Origin: Litsea cubeba
Taxonomy: Eukaryota; Streptophyta; Magnoliopsida; Laurales; Lauraceae
Direction of reading: 5' to 3'
Length of the DNA: 64,000 nt
Assembly (NCBI GenBank): GCA_012931725.1
Contig: CM022944.1
Coordinates: 117,195,623-117,259,622 of the forward strand
Shown in pieces: positions 21,997 through 31,880 of this stretch. Below the pieces are notes generated by a model, which was not told where the DNA came from, ran no database searches, and was given only the letters and a program-made list of their open reading frames with translations. The first letter of the stretch is position 1. The number at the start of each line of letters is the position of its first letter. Position numbers and translations under genes: made by a program.

Positions 21997-22480
21997 TAAA
22001 AAATACGTTAAAGTCCCCACTGTAGTCACAAAAATAACTGAAGTATTATGGAGCTTCACAGTTTCTGTAGGTGGCCAAGTGTCTGTGCAATATTGCACAA
22101 AATGCACTGAATTATAGTATCATGTTTGCTATGGATTTTAATTGCTCCATATCAGGTCTTACTACATGGTTTCCTACTTCGTAAGAGAAGATCTGGGCCG
22201 CTTAAAAAATACATTAAAGTCCCTACTATTGTCAGAAAAATAACTGAAGCATTCTGGAGCTTCACAGTTTCTATTGGTGGCAAAGTGTCTGTGCGATATC
22301 GCACAAAATGTAATGAATTACAGTTCCATATTTGCTGTGGATTTTACTTGCTCCATATTAGGTCTAACTACATGGCTTCATACTTCGTAAAAGAAGATTT
22401 GGCTGCTTAAAAAATACATTAAAGTCCCTAGTGTAGTCACAAATATAACAATGAAGCATTCTGGAACTTTTAATGTCTTT
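21997..22480. repeat. tandem repeat array, about 206-bp unit, flanking the MULE
   Basis: Units contain attaaagtccctactntngtca, ataactgaagcattctgg, and tcctacttcgtaagagaaga. The word catgg-ttc-tacttcgtaa recurs at 22165 and 22371. About two and a third units remain to the right of the MULE, and a 29-bp piece of the same unit (16822-16850) lies to its left. The word gcgatatcgcacaaaa appears in the unit and again near 22990-23025. Confidence 0.85.
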
Positions 22481-24765
22481 GGGCTGTGTAATAAAACATT
22501 GAAAGTTCTTTCCATTGTGACCAAGTGTACATGTCTTGTTCTTTACAATACGATTTGTTATAAAGTCCTAGTTGTTGTGACTGAGCTATACCTTTCTTGT
22601 TATTTACATTACCACAAAACAACTCATGGTATAATTTGTTATAAAGCCACAAGAAAAATGCATTTTTAGGATGTTTCATATCTTTTGTTTCATCTAATAC
22701 AATCAAATAAAAAAAATTAAGAATAAATTCCAAAGGATCTCCATGACCATAAGTTTTTGGTGTCTCAATGCCCAACCATTTTTAACATAACATTTGATAG
22801 AGTATATAAAAAATTCCAAACTTGTCCAAATATTGTGTAAGAAGAATCATCTAAATGCCTTAAGAGAAATGAAAGAGCGATTGCTTCATCCTCTTGAGAA
22901 CCTCCTCTAAAGATGGAGACAGCCACATGAAAACAATGAGGGAAAACGACTTACTTTCTGCTGCAAACGGAGTGACTCTTCAGTTTATGCGATATCGCAA
23001 ATATTTGCGATATCGCACAAAAAGGGTAAAACTGAAAAAAAAGAGGCTCTCTATACGATACCCATATTTGGGATATACTTTTGGTCAACACCATTTCAAG
23101 GAATACAAGGTATTTTATACTCCGTACGGTCAAATCCCCCAAAAATAAATCCAGTATTTGTTTTACATCAACCAATACGTGGAGTAACTCCCGATATAAC
23201 AGTCAGAATAAGACATCTAAGTGGATCGACTCATCAAGTTCTTATTGATAAGCATTATCAGTCTTACCTTTGACAAAAGGTACTTTTGTATAATAGTAAT
23301 TAGTTAGGAAAGGTGAGTGGAATTTCTTTTGTCGAATGTGCTTTTGTATAATAGTAATTAGAGGAATATACGGCGCAAGTTTCCGTAGGACCCCATACCA
23401 CTCTTGAGATGTCAGTATCATGTTGGACACGGGAGGGTTCCTCATGTGGCCCTTTTAATTTTATTTTTTTTTGTCATTTAGCGATATGGTCGATATCGAC
23501 CATTCTGCGGTGGTTGCTCTTGATTTGCAAAACCTAAATAGAAATTGGGGTTTTCTCTCTTGGTTGCCGGTACTGCTCTAGAGCGGTGGATGGGGCCAAG
23601 GGAGGTAGGGAGAGGGATGATACGAAGGAATGGAGGCCGGCGAGCATGGGGTCATCTTTGTCAGAGGAAGAGGGAGGATCGCCATGGAGGGAGGGGAGGA
23701 GGGAGAATAGGGGAGGGAAGACGGAGGCAAGGTTGTAGGAGGAGATGAGGAAAAGGGCTGGGCATGCATGTAGTAGTGGAGGGAGGGGATGGGGGCCAAG
23801 GACCTATAGACCCAAGGGGAGTGCGAGGAAGCGAGGGCGGAGGATCTGCCGGTGGACCTGTAGATTCGTCTTGTTTCTTGTTATTTCACAATATGATCGA
23901 AATTGACCATTCTGCAACCCATTTTGAACTAGCAAAGCATGCATCTTCAGACGCCATAGACTAAAGTCATTGTTTTCATTGAATTTTTTTTAATTTTAAA
24001 TTTTGCATTCATTTAACGAAACTTTTACCGCACCTGCGTAGATCTGCTCACAATGAGTCCACAACTTCAAACGGATCTCCGATCGAGCTCCGGATCGTTA
24101 AGATATCGCGAAAACAATTTTCAGCCTTCGATTTGGTCAAATAAAGCTTGGACCGTACAGATCTGCTGAAGTCAACGATGACGTCAGTGCCTTTATGCTT
24201 TGCTTCTGGGCTTCCTGCGTGGACCCGGTCAACCTGACCCGAAACTGACCTGGGTTACAACCAGGACTGAGGGATTACCAATTTATGTGGTGCTTCAGGG
24301 ACCACAAATTCCCCTGGTACTTCAGACTACCAAGTCAAAGGCTTCTTAAACAGAACAGAACATGGGTTCTTCCTCTGGTTCTGTTTCTGGCAGAACGGAG
24401 AGGAGGCAGAATCAGTTCTTCTCCTTCGTCCACGGCACGGCGCGGCAAGCACGGGGCTCCGGCGACGGCAGCAGTCTCCTCCGTCAGCGGCGGCGGCAGC
24501 GGAGCCCCCCCTTCTCGGTCCTCTTCTTCACGTTGACGACGATGGTGCAGCCGGCGGCAGCAGCAGGGATCTCACCCGTTTCCGGTCTCCTTCTCCAATT
24601 CCTACGATCAGCTTCCGGAACCAAAGGAAACCAACAGAGATCGTCTCACTGTCCTTTTCCTTCTCTGCAATCTGTGTGGCCCACCGAGATCAGAACCGAT
24701 CTCCCTCTGTAAGATTCGTGGCCCTATCGAAATCCGATTCAACGGATCTCCTCCGATCACTTGAA
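22481..24765. other. intergenic; includes leader of a Copia relic
   Basis: 22480-23450 is AT-rich with palindromic gatatcgc words and no gene. 23540-23870 is GA-rich (ggaggg, gaggga) and opens several chance reading frames on both strands that I do not believe. On the minus strand, 24765 down to about 24200 is probably the untranslated leader that follows a Copia LTR (next entries); it holds no recognisable gag or pol. Confidence 0.5.
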
Positions 24766-24777
24766 GCTCTGATACCA
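24766..24777 (-). other. primer-binding site of a Copia-type LTR
   Basis: The minus strand reads tggtatcagagc, complementary to the 3' end of plant initiator tRNA-Met, the usual primer of Copia elements. It lies three bases inside the LTR edge at 24781. Confidence 0.85.
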
Positions 24778-24780
24778 GTT

Positions 24781-25126
24781 TGTTGTGCTTAGAGCACCAA
24801 TCAAACCACACAGAGAAATAAATCAAGCCACACAGATACAAGATCACACACAGAAAACACACAAAGTTAGCCTACATCCACGGGAGAAGACGGCAAGAGT
24901 ATTATCATGGAGGAAAGATTACAGAAGAACTCTCTCTCAACCTCAATCCCAGGTACACCCTTGATTACTCTCTGGCTTCAACCCAATAGATGCTTGTATT
25001 TATAGCCTCAAAAGTATGAAAAGCCTTACCTTTTGCCCATGCTCTTTTTTTTTTTTTTGACACCATGCTGCTGGTCCATGGAAATGTCAAGACAGTGACA
25101 GCTCCTATTGAGCCATCATGCTAACA
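24781..25126 (-). mobile_element. Copia-type LTR, partial element
   Basis: On the minus strand the LTR would begin tgttagcatg at 25126 and end aagcacaaca at 24781, with short inverted ends (tgtt and aaca). A TATA box (ctataaatac) lies at 24996-25005, about 125 bases from the proposed start. The inner edge is firm because of the adjoining primer-binding site; the outer edge is inferred. No second LTR was found and the interior is non-coding, so this is a truncated or non-autonomous element. Confidence 0.7.
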
Positions 25127-25198
25127 AAGGCCATTGAGATCAGCAATAAAAGATTAAAGACTAGTAAGACAAGACAAAGCAAGAAGGATAAGATAGCA

Positions 25199-25262
25199 AA
25201 TGCAATACAATAATAGAGACATCTATCAATGTACTATGCAATACAATAATAGAGACATCTAT
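25199..25262. repeat. short tandem duplication
   Basis: The phrase tgcaatacaataatagagac followed by atctatc occurs twice, about 36 bases apart, just past the inhibitor gene's stop codon. Confidence 0.9.
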
Positions 25263-25284
25263 CTACGGACCAAGGACTAGGACT

Positions 25285-25827
25285 TTAGGACTCAGAAAGA
25301 AGAACACTGATAATCCCCATAGCTATATCACACGTGTGTTGCAGGGCCTCCTCTCTCCGACCCATCTCCAACGGATAAACAAACAGTGCATTGTGTTTGA
25401 ACATATGATGGCAGATGCCCGGATACTCCATGGCTGCCCTGACGTGAAGGTAGGCGTGTTCATAAATCTCTGGAGAAGCCAAAGAGTCCAGACTCCTGCG
25501 AAGAGCGGTGTTGGCGTTGGTGTAGCAATCTAGACATTGTTTGAGGACCTTTTTTAGAAGTGGGTTGGTGGCATTTCTGAGGAGGCTGGACGTGTAGGAG
25601 GAGGTGTTGAGGGAGCTGTTGATGCCCATCTTGATGATGATGAGAGCAAGGCCTGGAACATCAGCTGCAAAGCTGTCTGGGTCGGATTCGAGAGAGGAGA
25701 CGCACAGGTCGTTGTAGTTGGTGCTCTGGCAAGTCTTTTGAATCAGGTCTGCGTTTCCCTTGGCACAAACGAGTGAGAGTGAGAGAGAGAGGGAGAAGAG
25801 GAGAAGGCTAAAACCAGACGATGCCAT
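25285..25827 (-). CDS. invertase / pectin methylesterase inhibitor (PMEI domain)
   Basis: An uninterrupted 180-residue protein. Residues 1-22 or so are a signal peptide (FSLLLFSLSLSLSLVCAKG). The mature part shows the PMEI pattern: a first Cys pair in IQKTCQSTNYNDLC (C33, C42), the second pair probably C98 with C139 (QCLDCYTNANTALRRSL and AAMEYPGICHH), and a C-terminal helix LQHTCDIAMGIISVL. The length is normal for the family. These secreted four-helix proteins block either acid invertase (cell wall or vacuole) or pectin methylesterase. The TCxxT..LCVSSL and HHMFK...VYPLEMGRREE-like segments suggest the invertase-inhibitor branch, but sequence alone does not settle the target. The gene has no intron. 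A TATA box lies about 75 bases upstream, and its 3' side meets a Copia LTR within 160 bases. Confidence 0.93.
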   Translation of the reverse strand: MASSGFSLLLFSLSLSLSLVCAKGNADLIQKTCQSTNYNDLCVSSLESDPDSFAADVPGLALIIIKMGINSSLNTSSYTSSLLRNATNPLLKKVLKQCLDCYTNANTALRRSLDSLASPEIYEHAYLHVRAAMEYPGICHHMFKHNALFVYPLEMGRREEALQHTCDIAMGIISVLLSES

Positions 25828-25898
25828 CTTGTGATATGAAAGAGTAAGTAAGAGGTATGGAATATGTGTGGATGATCTAGGCCTCCAATGTCTTATAA

Positions 25899-25908
25899 CT
25901 TTTATATC
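25899..25908 (-). promoter_or_regulatory. TATA box of the inhibitor gene
   Basis: The minus strand reads gatataaaag about 75 bases before the ATG at 25827, a normal plant distance when a leader of about 40 bases is allowed. Confidence 0.6.
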
Positions 25909-27318
25909 CTGTAAAGATGTATTATATAGGCAAACGGATCCCTGTTTGGACGAAACAGGAAATCCTGTTTAGACCAATAAGGGGTGCCACATGGCTCTAC
26001 CCCCATGTGGCATGTGGCACCCCCTGATTGGTCGAACCAGGAGATCCGGATCCATTATATTGGGGGTGGGCAGACCTAGTCAAGATTGTCAGTTGGACTG
26101 ATCTGGATTTGGACCTATCAGTTGCTATCAAGGTCTGCCATTCTGGAGAAAGATGATAGGTGCAATGCAAGGAAGAGCTTGGTTTTGCCTCTAGATGGGC
26201 TCCATTGAGTGGGTGTTCAACGGTGGGGTCGATCTGGGTCAATTTATACGCACTGGAATGTCTCAAAGTATAAGTGCAGAGTGGGAAAATCTTCTCCTGG
26301 GAGGGGAGTGGATGTACAATATACTTCTGTTGGGCCCACTTGAGCCTACTTTCATCAGTGGATCTCATTTCATAACTCTTATCCCAATAATAATATGATG
26401 CGCTGCATGATCTGGGAACACCTATCCTGGAGCTACTTTCAGATTCTTATCCCCCCCATGCTCTGGCAACATCCGCCCCCTCATCCGTCCCCCTGCGTGT
26501 CACCCCTTTTTGTTCCAAACAGGAGGATCCGGTTCCCTAACTTTATGCTCATCCAAGTTTACTTTTTATTGTTGGATTGTATCTTAATAAACTTTATGGT
26601 TAAAATAAGATCATTAAATTTTAAGACTACTAGATCAAGAGCTAAAATATCCAATGGGCTTTTTTTTTTTTTTTTTTTGTTTTTTGCATGACCCTTATAT
26701 GTAATGCACCTTTCTATCTAGGGTTATTCTATTGGGCCCACCCACCCCCTCTATGAACAGTGATTTAAATAACTGTTCATAGGGGGGGGGGGGGGGGGGG
26801 GGGGGGGGCAGCACTTTTTTTTTTTTTGGGGGGGGGGACAGCACTTTTTGGGGGTGCCAATAAAATCACCCTTCTATCTATAATCACACAAGCAGTATCT
26901 TTCTCAGTGTTGGGGGGGGGGGGGGGGGGGGGGACAGCACTTTTTGGGGGTGCCAATAAAATCACCCTTCTATCTATAATCACACAAGCAGTATCTTTCT
27001 CAGTGTGTTTTTACTTGAAGTTTATTCAAAGTTTTGAGTTAGTTTTTATTTAAATTTAAAATACAAAAGGATAAATCATTGAAGATTTTGCCAAACAGTG
27101 AATTGTAAAATCTAAGATCATAACTTTTTTAAGAAACCATAAAAAAAACATGTTCAACTTGTTTAGTTAGAGGATATCAAAGATTTCTTGTTTGGGGATA
27201 TGTAATAATTCCAAGTGTTGTCACCTCATCCGGATTTACAAATGCTCAATGAGCACTATGAAAACTTAATTTATGAGAATTTGGAGAATTCTGCTGGCCA
27301 AAATGCAAGATATATATT
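25909..27318. other. intergenic, no gene
   Basis: Apart from the poly-G duplication this contains ordinary AT-rich DNA. The pair tggtcgaaccaggagatccg (26031) and aaacaggaggatccggttcc (26518), with a related cgaaacaggaaatcctg at 25950, suggests diverged copies of one small repeat. Confidence 0.4.
26782..27006. repeat. tandem duplication with long poly-G tracts
   Basis: A 27-base G-run (26782-26808), a T-run and a second G-rich run precede a 75-base unit (gacagcactttttgggggtg to ctttctcagtgt, from 26836). That unit is repeated from 26932 after a 22-base G-run (26912-26933). The two units look identical. The G-runs could form quadruplexes, and their lengths are unreliable in most sequencing data. 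Confidence 0.92.
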
Positions 27319-27708
27319 TAGGGGTGTACATGGGCAGTTCGGATCGGTTTAGAGAGGTAACCATCAATCGAACCGCCCATGTGCTCAAACCAAACCGAAC
27401 CGGTGGGCTACGATTTTTTTTTTTAACAGAAAAATGGCAGTTCATTTGGTGAGAGACGTTAGACTTCAAGTAACGGAGTGAGGGTTCACGTCTTCTTCAA
27501 ATAATTTTTCATATTCTTTTATATATTTTTATAAAAGATATATATTTATATAATTGGTTCAGTTTGGTTCGGTTTGAGCGGTTTAACCGCACCTTCAAAC
27601 CGAGAACTGAACCGAACCGAGCGATTTTAAGGAAATCCTAACTGTGACCGAACCGATCTACTACAAAACCGATCCAAATCGGTTTTAGCGGTTTTTTTAT
27701 GCACCCCA
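27319..27708. mobile_element. hAT-like MITE with CGGTT subterminal repeats
   Basis: Ends are taggggtgtac (27319) and tgcacccca (27708), inverted with mismatches. The arms are filled with ggttcggttt and aaccgaaccg words, the multiple subterminal motifs expected of a small hAT derivative. Flanks are runs of tatata, so an 8-bp target duplication cannot be read cleanly. It is non-coding. Confidence 0.6.
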
Positions 27709-29235
27709 ATATATATATACCTTAAAGGAATGTGGAGAATTTTGCAACTAGACAATGATATCAAAATGCCTTGGGACAGCCATCTAACATGGTGACAGAA
27801 ATCTCCAACATCAAGAATCTAGTAAAGAATTCTTAAAGAGAGAAAAAAAAAAAAAAAAAAACCTAGCCCGTAGCACTTATTATGTAGTTTGACATCTTGA
27901 ATAATTGAAACTCAACATAATAATCAACTTTTTATCTAACATAATTTGGAGAAATCAATTAAAAATGCTAGTGCTAATTATGTAATTTAATTTTTTGAGT
28001 AATTGATTTCAAGAGATTGTAATGATGCGTTTAAGATTTTCCCATAATTGTTTAGAGTATTGAAACTAGAAAAAGAGGTATAGATTTTTGGTTGAAGATA
28101 AGTGGATAAAAAAAAAAAAACTATTAGAAATATAAAGAAAACTCATTAACAATAGATTAGTGATTAAAAAACAGAGTAAGGATCTTTTAACTTTGGGTTT
28201 ACTATATTTAAGGTAGAATCCTATATTTCTGTCATAAAGAAGGAAACCTAGCTAGCAAAGATTGAAATGGTGCAAAAATGAGAATAACTCGGCCCTAGTC
28301 CCTGTGTCCAGTGTCCTATTTTAAGAGCAAGCTTCCACCTCTTTTTCTGTTTTTCATGCCTGGGCTGGGCAAGGAGGGAGCTTGTCCGAGCCTTATTTCA
28401 TCAGGTCTAATATTCACATCCTAACAGGCATTAATGTTTGTCGGAGCCTCGGAGGTCCCCTCCATATCCAAAACATGTGCCCCTTTGTTGTAAATATGTT
28501 ACGTATGGCACTACCTACAGCTAGACCTGCCTATCAAACAAACAGGTCAGACAATTGGCCGGGACCAGCCCATGGGCTTCAAACACAACCCAATCCAAAA
28601 CCAATGCCAGTTGCTCTTGATCTGGGCCTAATCTGACCAGGTCTATGATCACCTCTATCACAATCTACAGATCCAACGACCAATCTTACACCCATGATAA
28701 AAGTTGCAATCATCTTATGAGCAATCAATCTCCACCATTCATCAAGAAAAAAAATTGGTAGTATGTGAGCCAAAGTGGGCCATACAAACAAAGACCCACC
28801 ACCTAGATAAATCTTGAGCACTAGAAAATATCAAATCATCAAGGAGAAGATGAATTAAGACAAGCTAACATCACTGTTATTACTAGTAAAACATAAACAA
28901 AATATAGAAGCCCTGTAGGGTAGGAAATCTTCGGATTCTTTCTAAACTCATCGCGGCACGTGCCAAGGTATCCTAAATGACATTTGGATGATTCATGGCC
29001 ATTAACCTAGCTAGATTGGTTGTGGGGGTGGACTTAGGTAAGACAATGTGGGGGCAGTGGCACCCATTAAACTTCAGTCCGCTTATAAAATCATAATAAA
29101 AACTCTTTCCGTCTTCGCCTTCAAAATCCACATAAAAATTTTTAAAAAAAAAATATTTTTTTGACCCCAATTGCCTAATGAGCACCCCCTCAAATAAAAA
29201 TCCTAACCACTAATTTTATCTGGATGTATGCATGA
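27709..29235. other. AT-rich intergenic, possible hAT end fragment
   Basis: No gene is visible. Around 29010-29215 the minus strand reads ggatttttatttgagggggt and ctcattaggcaattggggtc, which resembles the terminal region of ZMYM1-type hAT elements, but no paired end was found. Confidence 0.4.
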
Positions 29236-30010
29236 TTGAAGGATCCGGGCACGGAGAACCATCCGTACCTCAGATTCGTCTACACGTCCTTCATCTCGCA
29301 TGGTGGACCGTGCCATGTCGAAACAGGCCTGCCATGCCGAGGGGTGTTCTTTGACCCACCGGATTTTAACCGGATATGCCACCTCGGCCCAGGCCTGCCA
29401 GATCTCACACACCTTCGATGAACCAGTTCAACCATTCATAACCCTCAGGTTTGGAGAAATAATCTCAATATAACATCTAACATATGGCATGTATTATCTT
29501 CTGCATTATAAGAAATGTCTCCATTGTTGAATTCAGGCATTCTTCCATCACTAAACAACTTTAATACCATGGGAAAGTTCCTGAAGAGAGGCTCATACGA
29601 GTATTGATTAAACAGCGTCTCACAAGTATGGTAAAGCAGCATATGCCTATAATGGTGTGTCTCACAAGTATGGTAAAGCAGCATATGCCTATAATGGTGT
29701 GTCATACACATATGAGCATCAATATGCTCATGATAACAATGTTTGAAAGAAGTTCTTTCTCTCTCTATATCTCGTCTTTTGAGAGAGAGTTCTATTGTAT
29801 TTATTGTATTATATATAAAGAGAAGTTCCATCAGCATCAATATGCCCATGATAACAATGTTTGAAAGAAGTTCTCTCTCTCTCATCTTTCGATAGAGGGT
29901 TCTATTGTATTATATATAAAAGAGAAATTACAGATTACATCGAGATAAGGATGAGTCTTATTTTTATTTTCAAACAGTCAGTCGTCCAGGTATATGTGTC
30001 ATCCTTAGCT
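29236..30010. repeat. dispersed repeat A, copy 2, with internal duplications
   Basis: This matches 3850-4300 and extends further. A 42-base unit (cacaagtatggtaaagcagc...) is duplicated in tandem near 29620-29705. A longer block, tgataacaatgtttgaaaga to gttctattgtat, is duplicated at about 29730-29910. The last 100 bases (gattacatcgagataaggat to catccttagcta) match 7855-7945, the 3' flank of PPR copy 2. No terminal repeats were identified. Confidence 0.75.
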
Positions 30011-31044
30011 ACGGTTACTCTCAGTTGATATTATCTTCAGTTATGCTAATAAACAATGCCCGAGCATAGGAAAGCGTGCATTTAACCTCCACTCCAGAGA
30101 TCATCATCAGCTCCAGTACTGTTTCATTTACAATCTCACGTATTTACTTGTCGGCATACAAGATATATCACTTCAGAAGATCTATGTAATATTTGCATTG
30201 TTAAGAATGCCAGTTCAGCTATCCACAACCTTCAGGTAGCACCATCATCTTTGACAAGAGATTTAATATCTCATATATTTTATTTTTCATCGGATGAGAA
30301 CTGTCCCCTTGGTAGAATCTATGCATCACATGACCATCGACCCATGGTTTCCCATTCAACACTTAGTAAGATAAAGAAAAAATAAAAATAAAAAATAGAG
30401 AGCGCCTGCGCAGAGGCATCACCACCAACGATGCAGAAGCATCACCAACGAATGCACAAGCACCCACATTTTCATGCTCGCCATATGCAGAAGAAGAAAG
30501 GCCAGCAAATTAGGAGCCCAAAGCCCCAAACCAGCAAATCAGCCTTGATTGCTGCAAGTTTGACTGTCGAGAGCTTTTCAGGGCAAATTGCAATAATTCA
30601 AAAGTAATAACTTTATTCTTTCTCACTTCCCCCTCTTATGTTTACATTGTTGTTTGGTTTTAGATCAGTGGTGAATGATGATGTCCTTTTGTCTATCATT
30701 TTTCCTTGGCATGCTCTACATTTAGGCAAGAGTTATGTGATAGAATGTAGATCATACAGGGTGGAGTGCGATCTGGCCCTAAAATGTTTTGGAAAAAAAA
30801 AAGAGTATTCATGTGCAGTGTTTATGAGTTTATGCAATGTGCTTTTGGTTTTATTTAGTAGGTTATATGTATTTATAACAATCTTTGGACTAATGATTCC
30901 TTTTTGTTAGTGTGGTATCAGTGGACCGCTTATCAATCGCTATGGAAAAGTCATTGGAGTCAGTTTTTAAGATCGGATATTACTCCTTTTCTACCAATCA
31001 ACATAGCTTCCAAATGCTTGCAGCACTTAAAGAAATATGGGTAT
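30011..31044. other. intergenic before the Tat element
   Basis: A short repeated word (agaggcatcaccaccaacga and gcagaagcatcaccaacgaa near 30412-30455) is the only structure noted. Chance reading frames here resemble no known protein. Confidence 0.4.
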
Positions 31045-31579
31045 TGTAGATGCTGAATTTTGGTTGGTCGACTGACGAGCTGAACAGCACTGCTCGGCGA
31101 AGGATAGTCGAATGCTTTCCTTGGGTCGAGATGACAATTCCTGTACCTATCACAAAGGAATTATCAGAAGAACTCGATCGGATGGCCCGATCGAGAACTC
31201 TCCGATGATAAAGTCAGTGAGTTTTTTATTATTCAAAATGATTGAATATTTTTGTGTATCATGTATTTCTTACCCTCTTTTCTGATCATCGGTTTTGTTT
31301 ATATATTCTTGTCTTGATCTTTTCCTCTTCTTTCCTCACGTTTTTTTCCTTTATTATCCATGATTCCTCTGCTTTATTTCTTCAAATCGAAACTCCCATG
31401 AGGCCCCTGTCGTGTGCTTATTTTAATTTCATGATTTACTCTCGTAATTGTTGCTCTTTAGTAGTGCTTAACTGTCAGATGATCGGCTCTGAATATCCAT
31501 TGGACCTGGATAGAGGTTCAGGTCAGGTCGGCCTTGATCCGGGCTTGACTTGAGGATAATTTGAATTTCTCCCCCCACA
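31045..31579 (-). repeat. 3' LTR of the Tat element
   Basis: 535 bp, TG...CA ended. A TATA word on the minus strand (atatataaac, 31299-31308) marks the LTR promoter, also present in the other LTR. Near the plus-strand start the palindromic-looking gaactcgatcgga and cccgatcgagaac face each other. Confidence 0.95.
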
Positions 31580-31691
31580 ATTGCCCCCAAGCTTGTGTTT
31601 TTCTCTCCATTTACCGAGGAAAAGGCGGGCTTGAGATGCCACGCGTCAAGCTAGGGCAAACCTGCACGTCAGGGTCTGTCTCCAGTAGGTC

Positions 31692-31700
31692 TTTATAAAG
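31692..31700 (+). promoter_or_regulatory. TATA box of the antisense gene
   Basis: tttataaag lies about 110 bases inside the LTR boundary and 180 bases before the ATG at 31881, on the strand opposite to gag-pol. This suggests the antisense gene does not depend on the LTR promoter. Confidence 0.5.
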
Positions 31701-31880
31701 CCATCCCTATCTTTTCTCTGGTTTCCATGTTCTTCTTCAATCTTATTCCGCAAGTTCTTCCCCTGTTTTGCTCTGCCTTGGCTTTTACCTCTCTAGATAT
31801 TGCTTCTTCTATTCCGTTCAATCTTTTCTTCCATCAGTCCATGGTAAGCTTTCTTTCTTTTCATTCTCTTCTAACTTTAG

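Noticed and set aside
23545..23964. Overlapping Gly/Arg/Pro-rich readings on both strands
   Set aside because: They come from a GA-rich low-complexity tract; no domain or conserved pattern.
24285..24712. Ser/Arg-rich plus-strand readings
   Set aside because: They lie antisense to the leader of a Copia element and resemble no protein.
26777..27053. Proline- or glycine-rich readings on both strands
   Set aside because: Produced by the poly-G runs and the tandem duplication.
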